Of a DNA stretch of 64,000 bases, positions 1-7,797 are shown piece after piece (the first letter of the stretch is position 1; every line of letters starts with the position of its first letter). The translations under genes and the position numbers were made by a program. The notes beneath the pieces were generated by a model. The model was not told where the DNA came from. It saw nothing but the letters and a program-made list of their open reading frames with translations, and ran no database searches. This stretch comes from Pannonibacter phragmitetus DSM 14782. GTDB lineage: Bacteria; Pseudomonadota; Alphaproteobacteria; Rhizobiales; Stappiaceae. Location: NCBI RefSeq assembly GCF_000382365.1, contig NZ_KB908221.1:124001-188000 (forward strand). The letters are read 5' to 3'.

Positions 1-882
1 CAGCTCTGGGCCGTGCCGCCGGGCCGCCCTGCCCGGCTTTACCGCCGGGCCGACGGCTGGCGCAGCCTCACCATCTGGGGCATGGGCATTGCCAGCATCG
101 ATCTGGATGTGGATGGCCAGCCCGAATATGCGCTGACCAGCATGGGCGACACCAAGCTGCAGACGCTGGAAAAGGAAGGCGATGAGGTGGTGCCGGTCTA
201 TGCGGACATCGCCTTCGAAAAGGGCGTCACCGCACACCGGCCCTATGCAGGCGGGGACTTGCGCCCCTCGACCGGCTGGCATGCGGAATTCCAGGATGTG
301 AACAACGACACCCTTTGGGACCTCTACATCGCCAAGGGCAATGTGGAAGCCATGCCGGACTTTGCCGCTTTCGACCCGGACAACCTGCTGCTGGGCCAGT
401 GGGATGGCAGCTTCACCGAAACAGGCGATCTTGCGGGCATCGCGCTGGAGCGGCGCGGACGCGGCGCTGGCCTTGCCGATTTCAATCAGGACGGCCTGCT
501 GGATCTGATTGTGGTCAACCGCAGCGCCCCCGTCAGCCTGTTCCGCAACACGGGCGCGGGCACAGCCGAAGCCCCGCGCCCGCTCGGCAACTGGGTCGCG
601 GTGGAGCTGAAACAGCCGGGCAAGCCCAACCGCAACGCCATCGGCGCAAAGATCAGCGTGCGGGCAGGCACCAAATCCATCGAGCGCGACCTGCAGATTG
701 GCGGCGGCCACGCCTCAGGCCAGCTCGGCTTTGCCCATTTCGGCCTCGGCGTCTCCGAACGCGCCCAGATCCGCGTGCGCTGGCCGGACGGCGAATGGAG
801 CCACGCCTACCGCGTCTTCGCCAACACCCACGTGGTCATCGAACGCGGCGCGGAAGAGGCGAAGCTCTGGCTGCCGGAGTAG
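1..882 (+). CDS. FG-GAP/VCBS repeat protein with C-terminal ASPIC/UnbV domain (5' end outside window)
   Basis: The reading frame is open from the first base, so the gene starts upstream; 293 residues are visible. Visible residues 60-180 contain calcium-binding-like FG-GAP repeats (DVDGQPEYAL, DVNNDTLWDLY, DFNQDGLLDLIVVN). The last 100 residues have the ASPIC/UnbV pattern (NAIGAKISV, GGGHASGQLGFAHFGLG, VRWPDGEW). Proteins of this CRTAC1-like family are usually secreted or periplasmic beta-propellers. The substrate or partner is unknown, and with no upstream neighbour visible no pathway can be assigned. Confidence 0.85.
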   Translation, partial: QLWAVPPGRPARLYRRADGWRSLTIWGMGIASIDLDVDGQPEYALTSMGDTKLQTLEKEGDEVVPVYADIAFEKGVTAHRPYAGGDLRPSTGWHAEFQDVNNDTLWDLYIAKGNVEAMPDFAAFDPDNLLLGQWDGSFTETGDLAGIALERRGRGAGLADFNQDGLLDLIVVNRSAPVSLFRNTGAGTAEAPRPLGNWVAVELKQPGKPNRNAIGAKISVRAGTKSIERDLQIGGGHASGQLGFAHFGLGVSERAQIRVRWPDGEWSHAYRVFANTHVVIERGAEEAKLWLPE

Positions 883-902
883 ATAGAGTGTCCTGAGACG
901 GA

Positions 903-1043
903 AATCACCTGACAGCCGGCACAGTCTTACGGAGGGACCACTGTCAGGTGATTACCATCTCAGACACACCGTCTTGCCATGACTTGATCATGGCAGGACG
1001 GAAACGGAGGGGTCTGACCGGTTCGATTGCCCGGAGACCGGTT
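903..1043. repeat. Stacked inverted repeats downstream of the ASPIC gene
   Basis: Three dyads follow one another. A perfect 13-bp inverted repeat has arms 903-915 and 941-953 (AATCACCTGACAG and its complement). A 14-bp stem with one mismatch has arms 969-982 and 988-1001 with a 5-nt loop. The self-complementary hexamer ACCGGT occurs at 1017-1022 and 1037-1042, followed by TTTT. Together they could end the transcript from the upstream gene. The first dyad has a 25-nt loop and no T-run, so it may do something else. No gene is seen between 883 and 1268. Confidence 0.5.
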
Positions 1044-1143
1044 TTCCCGGCCGGGTGAAGCCGGAGAGGCGGTTGATTGGAGAATTGCCACCCCAAATCA
1101 ATTCAATCAGTTAGCACCTGCAAAAACATGACTATCATATTCA

Positions 1144-1183
1144 TATAATTGATCTTTCGAAAAATATTTGACTGTTTGGACAA
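1144..1183 (+). promoter_or_regulatory. Candidate preTA promoter -10 and RutR-like operator
   Basis: TATAAT at 1144-1149 could be a -10 box, although no good -35 is seen. The dyad TTGACTGTTTGGACAA at 1168-1183 matches 11 of the 14 fixed positions of the RutR consensus TTGACCAnnTGGTCAA (consensus recalled from E. coli work). It lies about 85 bp before preT and just past the presumed transcription start, as expected for a repressor site. The surrounding 1100-1200 stretch is much more AT-rich than the genes. Confidence 0.4.
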
Positions 1184-1268
1184 ATTTTCCTTCAATGGGA
1201 ACGGATAAGCCTGTTCGCAAAAAGAAACGGGCGCCGAACATAGATCGCCACCTTCCGGAGATCCTCCC

Positions 1269-2627
1269 ATGACTGAGACCAGACCTGGTCCGGACATTGC
1301 GCCTGCGCGCCTTCCGGCTGACCAGTATGCACAGAACTTCTGTGACCTGCACCCGCGCCTCGACCCGCATGAGGCAAGGGTGGAGAGTGACCGCTGCTAC
1401 TTCTGCTATGACGCGCCTTGCGTGAATGCCTGCCCGACCAGCATCGACATTCCGCTGTTCATCCGCCAGATCTCGACCGGCAACGACACCGGCGCGGCGC
1501 GGACGATCTTTGCGCAGAACATCCTTGGCGGCATGTGCGCCCGCGTCTGCCCGACGGAGACCCTGTGCGAGCAGGCCTGCGTGCGCAACGAGGCAGAAGC
1601 CAAGCCGGTGAAGATCGGCGAGCTGCAGCGCTTTGCCACCGACCATTACATGGAAACCCACGCCACCACGCCCTTCACCCGCGCAGCCGAAACCGGCAAG
1701 CGTGTGGCCGTTGTGGGCGCGGGCCCGGCGGGCCTGTCCTGCGCCCACCGGCTCGCCGTGCATGGCCATGCGGTAACGCTCTATGATGCCCGGCCCAAGG
1801 CGGGCGGACTCAACGAATATGGCATTGCCGCCTACAAGTCGGTTGATGACTTTGCCGCGCGCGAGGTGGATTTCATCCTCTCCATCGGCGGCATCACCGT
1901 GGAGCATGGCAAGGTGCTGGGCGAAGACCTTTCCCTTTCCGCGCTGACGAAGGACTTCGACGCGGTGTTCCTCGGCATCGGCCTTGCCGGCGTCAACGGC
2001 CTATCCGTTCCCGGCGAGGAGCTGGAGGGCGTGGTGGATGCGGTTGCCTATATCGCGGAGCTGCGGCAGGCGAAGGATCTTTCCACCCTGCCCGTCGGAC
2101 GGCGCGTTGTGGTGATCGGCGGCGGCATGACGGCGGTGGACATTGCCGTGCAGAGCAAGCTGCTGGGTGCCGAAGAGGTAACCATCGCCTACCGGCGCGG
2201 CAAGGAGCACATGAACGCCAGCCCCTATGAGCAGGACCTCGCCAAGACCAATGGCGTGCGCATCCTGCACTGGGCAGCCCCCAAGGCGATGCATGGTGAA
2301 AACGGCAAGCTGACCCGCATCGAGCTGGAACGCACCCGGATCGACAACGCGGGCAAGCTGGTGATGACCGGCGAGACCTTCAGCCTTGAGGCCGACATGG
2401 TGTTCAAGGCCGTGGGCCAGAAGCTCAACCCGTCCGGGCTGAACGGTTCGGCGGCGGCGCTGACCCTCGACAAGGGGCGCATCGTCACGGACGCCACCCG
2501 TGCAACCACCATGGCCAGGGTCTGGGCCGGCGGCGACTGCATCGCCGGCGGGGAAGACCTGACCGTGGCCGCCGTCGAGGACGGCAAGGTTGCCGCCGAA
2601 GCCATCCATCAGGCGCTCAGCGCCTGA
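1269..2627 (+). CDS. preT: NAD(P)-dependent dihydropyrimidine dehydrogenase, PreT subunit
   Basis: This 452-aa flavoprotein subunit passes electrons from NAD(P)H to PreA for reduction of uracil and thymine to dihydropyrimidines, the first step of reductive pyrimidine breakdown. The N-terminal iron-sulfur domain has two cysteine groups: C43, C46, C51, C55 and C90, C94, C100, C104. An FAD dinucleotide motif GAGPAG lies at 150-155, and a second nucleotide motif (VVVIGGGMTAVDIA) near 278-291. Length and domain order match PreT and GltD-like proteins. An SD-like CCGGAG sits 8 nt before the ATG. preA follows 28 bp later, so the two form an operon. Confidence 0.93.
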   Translation: MTETRPGPDIAPARLPADQYAQNFCDLHPRLDPHEARVESDRCYFCYDAPCVNACPTSIDIPLFIRQISTGNDTGAARTIFAQNILGGMCARVCPTETLCEQACVRNEAEAKPVKIGELQRFATDHYMETHATTPFTRAAETGKRVAVVGAGPAGLSCAHRLAVHGHAVTLYDARPKAGGLNEYGIAAYKSVDDFAAREVDFILSIGGITVEHGKVLGEDLSLSALTKDFDAVFLGIGLAGVNGLSVPGEELEGVVDAVAYIAELRQAKDLSTLPVGRRVVVIGGGMTAVDIAVQSKLLGAEEVTIAYRRGKEHMNASPYEQDLAKTNGVRILHWAAPKAMHGENGKLTRIELERTRIDNAGKLVMTGETFSLEADMVFKAVGQKLNPSGLNGSAAALTLDKGRIVTDATRATTMARVWAGGDCIAGGEDLTVAAVEDGKVAAEAIHQALSA

Positions 2628-2655
2628 GCCAGCCGTTCTTTGCGGAGATCCCGTC

Positions 2656-3966
2656 ATGGTTGATCTGAGATCTGATTTCGTGGGCATCAAGTCGCCCAAC
2701 CCGTTCTGGCTCGCCTCTGCGCCGCCAACGGACAAGGAATACAACGTGGTGCGCGCCTACAAGGCGGGCTGGGGCGGCGTCGTGTGGAAGACGCTGGGCG
2801 AGGACCCGAATGTGGTCAACGTCAATGGCCCGCGCTATGGCGCCATTCATGGCAAGGACCGCCAGCTCATCGGCCTCAACAACATCGAGCTGATCACCGA
2901 CCGGCCGCTTGAGGTGAACCTGCAGGAAATCAAGCGCGTCAAGCGCGACTGGAAGGACCGCGCCCTTGTCGTGTCGCTGATGGTGCCCTGCGAGGAGGCC
3001 AACTGGGCCGCGATCCTCAAGCGCGTGGAAGAAACCGAGGCCGATGGCGTGGAGCTGAACTTCGGCTGCCCGCATGGCATGAGCGAGCGCGGCATGGGCT
3101 CGGCCGTGGGCCAGGTGCCGGAATATATCGAGATGGTCACCCGCTGGGCCAAGAAGCACACCCGCATGCCGGTCATCGTCAAGCTGACGCCCAACATCAC
3201 CGATGTGCGCAAGCCCGCACAGGCCGCCAAACGCGGCGGGGCGGATGCTGTGTCGCTGATCAACACCATCAACTCCATCGTGGGTGTCGACCTCGACCGC
3301 ATGGCACCAACGCCGACCATTGACGGCAAGGGCTCGCACGGCGGCTATTGCGGCCCGGCGGTGAAGCCGATTGCCCTCAACATGGTGGCGGAAATCGCCC
3401 GCGATCCGGAAACCTACGGCCTGCCGATTTCCGGCATCGGCGGCGTCACCACCTGGCGCGATGCGGCGGAGTTCATTGCCCTGGGTGCCGGCAACGTGCA
3501 GGTCTGCACCGCCGCCATGACCTATGGCTTCAAGATCGTCGAGGAGATGATCGAGGGCCTGAAGGACTGGATGGGCGAGGCCGGCTACGAGCGGATTTCG
3601 GACTTCTCCGGCCGTGCAGTGCCCAATGTCACCGACTGGCGCTACCTCAACCTCAACTACATCGCCAAGGCGAAGATCGACGAGGACCTCTGCATCAAGT
3701 GTGGCCGCTGCCACATCGCCTGCGAGGACACCTCGCATCAGGCGATCACCAACATGGTGGACGGGGTGCGCAAGTTCGAGGTGATCGACGAGGAATGCGT
3801 CGGCTGCAATCTCTGCGTCTCGGTCTGCCCGGTGGAAAATTGCATCACCATGGAACCAATGGCCACCGGAACCGTTGATCCGCGGACGGGCCGTTCCGTC
3901 TCTGGGGACTATGCCAACTGGACGACACATCCGAACAACCCCAGCGCCCGCATCGCCGCCGAGTGA
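2656..3966 (+). CDS. preA: NAD-dependent dihydropyrimidine dehydrogenase, PreA subunit
   Basis: This 436-aa catalytic subunit has a dihydroorotate-dehydrogenase-like FMN barrel (residues 1-310). The substrate loop reads NFGCPHGMSERGMG, and the C-terminal 2x[4Fe-4S] ferredoxin domain (about 345-425) reads CIKCGRCHIAC and CVGCNLCVSVC. It reduces uracil and thymine with electrons from PreT. The loop that carries the catalytic cysteine in mammalian enzymes reads SAVGQ here; bacterial PreA proteins are recalled to share this. The ATG at 2656 was chosen because the longer frame from 2590 overlaps preT and adds no family sequence. Confidence 0.93.
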   Translation: MVDLRSDFVGIKSPNPFWLASAPPTDKEYNVVRAYKAGWGGVVWKTLGEDPNVVNVNGPRYGAIHGKDRQLIGLNNIELITDRPLEVNLQEIKRVKRDWKDRALVVSLMVPCEEANWAAILKRVEETEADGVELNFGCPHGMSERGMGSAVGQVPEYIEMVTRWAKKHTRMPVIVKLTPNITDVRKPAQAAKRGGADAVSLINTINSIVGVDLDRMAPTPTIDGKGSHGGYCGPAVKPIALNMVAEIARDPETYGLPISGIGGVTTWRDAAEFIALGAGNVQVCTAAMTYGFKIVEEMIEGLKDWMGEAGYERISDFSGRAVPNVTDWRYLNLNYIAKAKIDEDLCIKCGRCHIACEDTSHQAITNMVDGVRKFEVIDEECVGCNLCVSVCPVENCITMEPMATGTVDPRTGRSVSGDYANWTTHPNNPSARIAAE

Positions 3967-4013
3967 TTAAGCCCCCGGAGAGCTTTGCTCAACGGAAACT
4001 GTTCAAGCACTGC

Positions 4014-4068
4014 GGCGCCTGAGCGTTCCAAGTCTTGATGCGTCAGCATCTTAAGACTTGGCGTAAAG
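4014..4068 (+). repeat. Dispersed hairpin element, copy 1 (after preA)
   Basis: A 9-bp perfect outer stem (4028-4036 with 4053-4061) and a 5-bp inner stem (4037-4041 with 4046-4050) close on the tetraloop GTCA. The 16-nt core TTGATGCGTCAGCATC and the preceding GGCGCCTGAGC recur after fdxA at 23919-23974. The outer stem differs between copies with a matched change (T-A here, G-C there). It lies between the preA stop and the terminator at 4136, so it is part of the preTA transcript. Confidence 0.6.
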
Positions 4069-4135
4069 GCACAGACTTGCGACGGCACCCCAGCCCCCGG
4101 GATGCCGTTCACCCCAGCTCGATGAGAGGCGACTC

Positions 4136-4172
4136 CCCCGGCTGCCCGGCATAGGCAGCCGGGGATTTTTTT
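4136..4172 (+). terminator. Rho-independent terminator of preTA
   Basis: An 11-bp perfect stem (4136-4146 with 4154-4164, CCCCGGCTGCC and its complement) with a 7-nt loop is followed by ATTTTTTTG. It ends the preTA transcript before the cobalamin riboswitch locus. Confidence 0.9.
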
Positions 4173-4295
4173 GTCCGTGTGAAGTTACTTTTCAAATTGT
4201 AATGTTATCTTATAACATATATCACTGCCCCAGTATGAAAACCTGTTCCGGATTTATGACGGCGGACCTTGACAGGAAGGGCGGCGGCTTTGATC

Positions 4296-4497
4296 ATCTG
4301 CGGCGATGGTTCCCGGCTGGCAAAGCCTTGGCCGGGTGAAAAGGGAACACGGTACGGTGTAGCCAACAGGCGCCAAGTCCGTGACTGCCCCCGCAACTGT
4401 AGGCGGCGAGCGACCCCGGGTGATCCACTGTTCCAGCGAGGAACGGGAAGGACCGGGCAAGCGGCGACCCGCAAGTCAGGAGACCTGCCATCACAGC
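4296..4497 (+). promoter_or_regulatory. Cobalamin (adenosylcobalamin) riboswitch
   Basis: The conserved core GCCCCCGCAACTGTAGGCGG is at 4386-4405, preceded by the GGTGTAGCCAACAGG segment. The B12 box CGCAAGTCAGGAGACCTGCC ends near 4490. The order and spacing are those of a class-I cobalamin riboswitch. It ends about 45 nt before the ATG of the DUF1636 gene, and the next SD (GGAAGGAG) follows directly. High intracellular B12 is therefore expected to turn off the four-gene operon, probably at translation. Confidence 0.93.
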
Positions 4498-4541
4498 AGA
4501 CCTCAAACCGCCGGGCGGGGTGTCCCGGAAGGAGCATATCC

Positions 4542-4994
4542 ATGACCATTCAGGGACCGGCCTTGGCCGGAACACATGTGCCTGCGGCCGTGCAGGCCAT
4601 TCCCAAAACGGAAGGAACCTCCCCTTCCCATCACCTCACCATCTGCGTCACCTGCCGTGACACGCAAACCGGCGAGCGGCCCGGCCAGAGCCTTGGCGCC
4701 GCTCTTGCCAGCGCGCTGCAGGCCGATGCGGACTGGTCCATCTCCGGCGTTGAATGCATGGCCGCCTGCGGCCTGCCCTGCGCTGTCGCGCTGACGTCTC
4801 CCGGCAAAACCGGCTGGCTGTTCGGCAACCTGACGCTGGAAGACGTGCCGGACATTGCCGCTTTTGCCCGCCAGTATCACGGCCTGGCCGATGGCTGGTG
4901 CAAGGCATCCGAGCGTCCGGGCCGGATGGCGAAGACCGCACTGGCCCGCATTCCCGCGCCCGGCCGCACAACCGCCTTCGAGCCTGCCGCGTGA
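4542..4994 (+). CDS. DUF1636 family putative metal-binding protein
   Basis: This 150-aa protein has cysteine groups C35-x2-C38 and C72-x3-C76-x3-C80 (ICVTCRD and ECMAACGLPC), resembling a thioredoxin-fold [2Fe-2S] ferredoxin. DUF1636 genes are often found beside cobalamin-related genes, but the reaction is not known. It is first in the operon under the B12 riboswitch, with SD GGAAGGAG before the ATG. Its TGA overlaps the GTG start of the ABC ATPase (GTGA), so the two are translationally coupled. The longer frame from 4269 runs through the riboswitch and was rejected. A role as metal chaperone or redox partner for corrinoid or cobalt uptake is inference. Confidence 0.8.
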   Translation: MTIQGPALAGTHVPAAVQAIPKTEGTSPSHHLTICVTCRDTQTGERPGQSLGAALASALQADADWSISGVECMAACGLPCAVALTSPGKTGWLFGNLTLEDVPDIAAFARQYHGLADGWCKASERPGRMAKTALARIPAPGRTTAFEPAA

Positions 4995-5758
4995 GCGCGC
5001 CGTTCTTCGAGGCTGACACTCTTGGCTGGGGGCCGCGCGGACGCCCTGCCCTCCTCTCCGGGATCAGCTTCACCGTCCGTCAGGGAGAGATGCTGGCCAT
5101 CTGCGGTGCCAATGGCGCGGGCAAGTCGTCGCTGCTGCGGCTGCTGTACCGCTTCCACAAGCCGCAGACAGGTGACGTGCGGCTGGAGGGCTCGAGCCTT
5201 TGGGCCATGTCGAGCCGTGACACGGCCCGCCGCATTGCCGTGGTGCTGCAGGAGCAGCCGACGGACTTTGCCCTCACCGTGCGCCAGATCGTCAGCCTCG
5301 GCCGCCTGCCGCACCAGCGCGGACTTGCGGCAGCCGGAGCGCGTGACGGCGAGGTGGTGGAGCATGCGCTGGCCCGGCTGCATCTGACGGCACTGAGCGA
5401 GCGCTCTTTCGGCACCCTGTCCGGCGGAGAGCGCCAGCGCGTGCTGGTGGCCCGTGCGCTGGCGCAGGAACCGCGCCTGCTCATCCTTGATGAGCCGACG
5501 AACCATCTCGACATCCGCCACCAGCTGGAGCTGATGGCCCTGCTGCGCAGCCTGCCGCTGACGGTGATCACCACCCTGCATGACCTGACGCTGGCCGCAG
5601 AACATGCCGACCGGGTGCTGCTGCTCGCCAATGGCACCGTGCTCGCCATGGACACGCCGGAAGCGGCGCTGACCGAAGCCAATATCGCCGGGGCCTTCTC
5701 CGTCCGTTCACGGATCGATACCTCCGGCCATTCCCCCCGTTTTTCCTTTCACTTGTGA
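4991..5758 (+). CDS. ABC transporter ATP-binding protein, BtuD/FecE type
   Basis: This 255-aa ATPase has Walker A GANGAGKSS (about 39-47), signature LSGGERQR (about 143-150), Walker B LLILDEPT and an H-loop in TTLHDLTLAAEHADR. This is the typical FecE/BtuD arrangement for iron-chelate or corrinoid importers. The GTG start at 4991 overlaps the previous stop by 4 nt. The frame extends upstream to 4754 but only as a shadow of DUF1636. Cobalamin-riboswitch control favours a corrinoid, cobamide or cobalt complex as substrate, but sequence alone does not prove this. Confidence 0.88.
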   Translation: MSAPFFEADTLGWGPRGRPALLSGISFTVRQGEMLAICGANGAGKSSLLRLLYRFHKPQTGDVRLEGSSLWAMSSRDTARRIAVVLQEQPTDFALTVRQIVSLGRLPHQRGLAAAGARDGEVVEHALARLHLTALSERSFGTLSGGERQRVLVARALAQEPRLLILDEPTNHLDIRHQLELMALLRSLPLTVITTLHDLTLAAEHADRVLLLANGTVLAMDTPEAALTEANIAGAFSVRSRIDTSGHSPRFSFHL

Positions 5759-5768
5759 GATCTGACCG

Positions 5769-6710
5769 ATGCGTATAGCCCTTGCTCTCGCCGCCTTTCT
5801 GGCCACAACCGCCAGCGCCCTCGCCTATCCGGTGACGGTGAAAAGCTGCAACCGCGATGTCACCTTTGACGCCGCCCCCACACGCGCCGTCTCCAATGAC
5901 GTGAACCTCACCGAAATGATGCTGGTGCTGGGCCTGACGGACCACATGGCCGGTTACACCGGCGTGTCTGGCTGGAAGACGCTGGACCCGGACATGCGCG
6001 AAGGCGTGAAGGAGCTGCCGGAACTTGCCGAAAAATACCCCACCAAGGAAGTGCTGCTGGGTGCAGAGGCGGACTTCTATTTCGCGGGCTGGAACTACGG
6101 CATGAAGGTCGGCGGAGAAGTGACGCCCGACACCCTCGCCCCCTTCGGCATCAAGGTCTATGAGCTGACCGAAAGCTGCATCCACATCGGCCCCAAGGAG
6201 AAGATCTCCATGGCCGACATGTACAATGACCTTTTGAACCTCGGGACGATCTTCGGCATCGAGGACAAGGCCAATGCGCTGGTCGCCGGTTACGAGGCAA
6301 AGCTTGCCGAAGTGACGGCAAAGGTGAAGACCTCAGGCAAGGAACCGCTGCGCGTCTTCGTCTATGACAGCGGCGAGGACACGCCCTTCACTGCCGGACG
6401 CTATGCCATGCCCACCGCCCTTATCGAGGCTGCAGGCGGACGCAACATCATGGATGATCTCGACAAGAGCTGGGCGACCGTCGCCTGGGAGCCGGTCATC
6501 GAGCGCAATCCGGAAGTGGTCGTCATCGTCAACTACGGGCAGGTGACGGCGGAACAGAAGATCGCCTTCATGAAGTCCAACCCGGCCTTCGCCAGCATCG
6601 ACGCGGTAAAGAATGACCGCTTCGTCGTGCTGGAATATGTCGAGGCAACGCCCGGCCCCCGCAACATCCGCGCTGTGGAGAAGCTCGTTGACGGTTTCAC
6701 ACGCAACTGA
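5769..6710 (+). CDS. Periplasmic substrate-binding protein, BtuF/FepB (helical-backbone) family
   Basis: This 313-aa protein has a cleavable signal peptide (MRIALALAAFLATTASALA, cut near residue 19). The Peripla_BP_2 pattern follows, including a TRAVSNDVNLTEMMLVLGL segment, an extended linker helix and a C-terminal lobe ending VEKLVDGFTRN. It would deliver the ligand to the permease and ATPase encoded on either side. The order ATPase, binding protein, permease is compact, with 10 nt before this gene and an overlap after it. The ligand is inferred to be a corrinoid or related metal complex because of the riboswitch. Confidence 0.86.
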   Translation: MRIALALAAFLATTASALAYPVTVKSCNRDVTFDAAPTRAVSNDVNLTEMMLVLGLTDHMAGYTGVSGWKTLDPDMREGVKELPELAEKYPTKEVLLGAEADFYFAGWNYGMKVGGEVTPDTLAPFGIKVYELTESCIHIGPKEKISMADMYNDLLNLGTIFGIEDKANALVAGYEAKLAEVTAKVKTSGKEPLRVFVYDSGEDTPFTAGRYAMPTALIEAAGGRNIMDDLDKSWATVAWEPVIERNPEVVVIVNYGQVTAEQKIAFMKSNPAFASIDAVKNDRFVVLEYVEATPGPRNIRAVEKLVDGFTRN

Positions 6711-7764
6711 GGCCGATGCGCTGGAAGGCGCACTTGCCCGGCACCGGTCCAGAATCTGGCCGGTGCTGGCCATCGCGGCTCTATGCTTTGCCCTTCTGGC
6801 CACGGCGGTGATTGCCGCCCTGGCCGTGGGCGCCGTCGCCGTGCCACCTGCGGATGTAGCCGGCATCCTTCTGTCGAAGATCTTTCCCGGATCGGTGGAG
6901 AAGACCTGGAGCGTAGCGCGCGAGGCCATCGTCTGGGATGTGCGCTTTCCCCGTGCGCTGCTGGCTGCCCTTGTCGGCGCGGGCCTTGCCATGACCGGTG
7001 CCGCCCTGCAATCGGTCACCCGCAACCAGCTGGCCGACCCGCATCTGCTCGGCATTTCTTCGGGCGCTGCCTTCGGCGCCATTCTGGCGCTGCTGCATAC
7101 CGGGCTGTTTCTCGGAATGCTGACCGTGCCGCTGCTCGCCTTCTTCGGCGCGCTGGGGGCGACAGCCATCGTGCTCTGCGTGGTGCGGATCACACGGGCC
7201 GGTTCGCCCGACCGGCTGGTGCTGGCAGGCGTTGCCGTGTCCTTCGTGATCATGGCCTGCGCCAACATCCTGATCTTCCTGGCAGATCCGAAGGCGACCC
7301 ATACGGTGGTGTTCTGGATGCTGGGCGGGCTGGGCCTTGCCCAGTGGAGCCACCTGCTCTATCCGCTGGCCGTGCTCCTGCCCTGCGGGATCTGGCTATG
7401 GCTGAAGGCGGGCCAGCTCAATGCCATCACGCTGGGGGACGAGACGGCAGCAACGCTCGGCATCCCCGTCAACCGGCTGCGGCTGTCGGTGTTTGTGGCG
7501 GGCGCCCTCATCACCGGCGTGTCGGTCGCCTTCTCCGGCATCATCGGCTTCGTCGGCCTGATGATGCCGCATCTGGTGCGGCTGGTGGCGGGCGGCGACA
7601 ATGCCCGCGTCCTGCCGCTGTCCGCACTGGCCGGAGCCCTGTTCCTGATCCTTGCCGACATCTGCGCCCGCGTGGTCATGGCCCCGGAAGACATGCCCAT
7701 CGGCATCGTCACCGGCCTTGCCGGAGGCCTGTTCTTCATCTGGCTGATGGCACGGCAGAGGTGA
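6688..7764 (+). CDS. FecCD/BtuC family ABC transporter permease
   Basis: This inner-membrane permease of about 358 aa has many hydrophobic helices and FecCD hallmarks: FPRALLAALVGAGLAMTGAALQ, NQLADPHLLGISSGA, GFVGLMMPHLVRL. No ATG fits. The TTG at 6688 gives a 23-nt overlap with the binding-protein gene and a family-typical short cytoplasmic N-terminus. An ATG at 6643 would add 15 residues and is less likely. It completes the riboswitch-controlled importer. A short palindrome at 7770-7784 lies between it and the convergent DUF1513 gene. Confidence 0.87.
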   Translation: MTVSHATEADALEGALARHRSRIWPVLAIAALCFALLATAVIAALAVGAVAVPPADVAGILLSKIFPGSVEKTWSVAREAIVWDVRFPRALLAALVGAGLAMTGAALQSVTRNQLADPHLLGISSGAAFGAILALLHTGLFLGMLTVPLLAFFGALGATAIVLCVVRITRAGSPDRLVLAGVAVSFVIMACANILIFLADPKATHTVVFWMLGGLGLAQWSHLLYPLAVLLPCGIWLWLKAGQLNAITLGDETAATLGIPVNRLRLSVFVAGALITGVSVAFSGIIGFVGLMMPHLVRLVAGGDNARVLPLSALAGALFLILADICARVVMAPEDMPIGIVTGLAGGLFFIWLMARQR

Positions 7765-7797
7765 GAGGGGGGAAAGACTTTCCCGGCACTCCGGAGG

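Noticed and set aside
7770..7784. Palindrome GGGAAAGACTTTCCC between the importer permease and DUF1513
   Set aside because: The stem is short with a 3-nt loop and no T-run. It is too weak to call a terminator.
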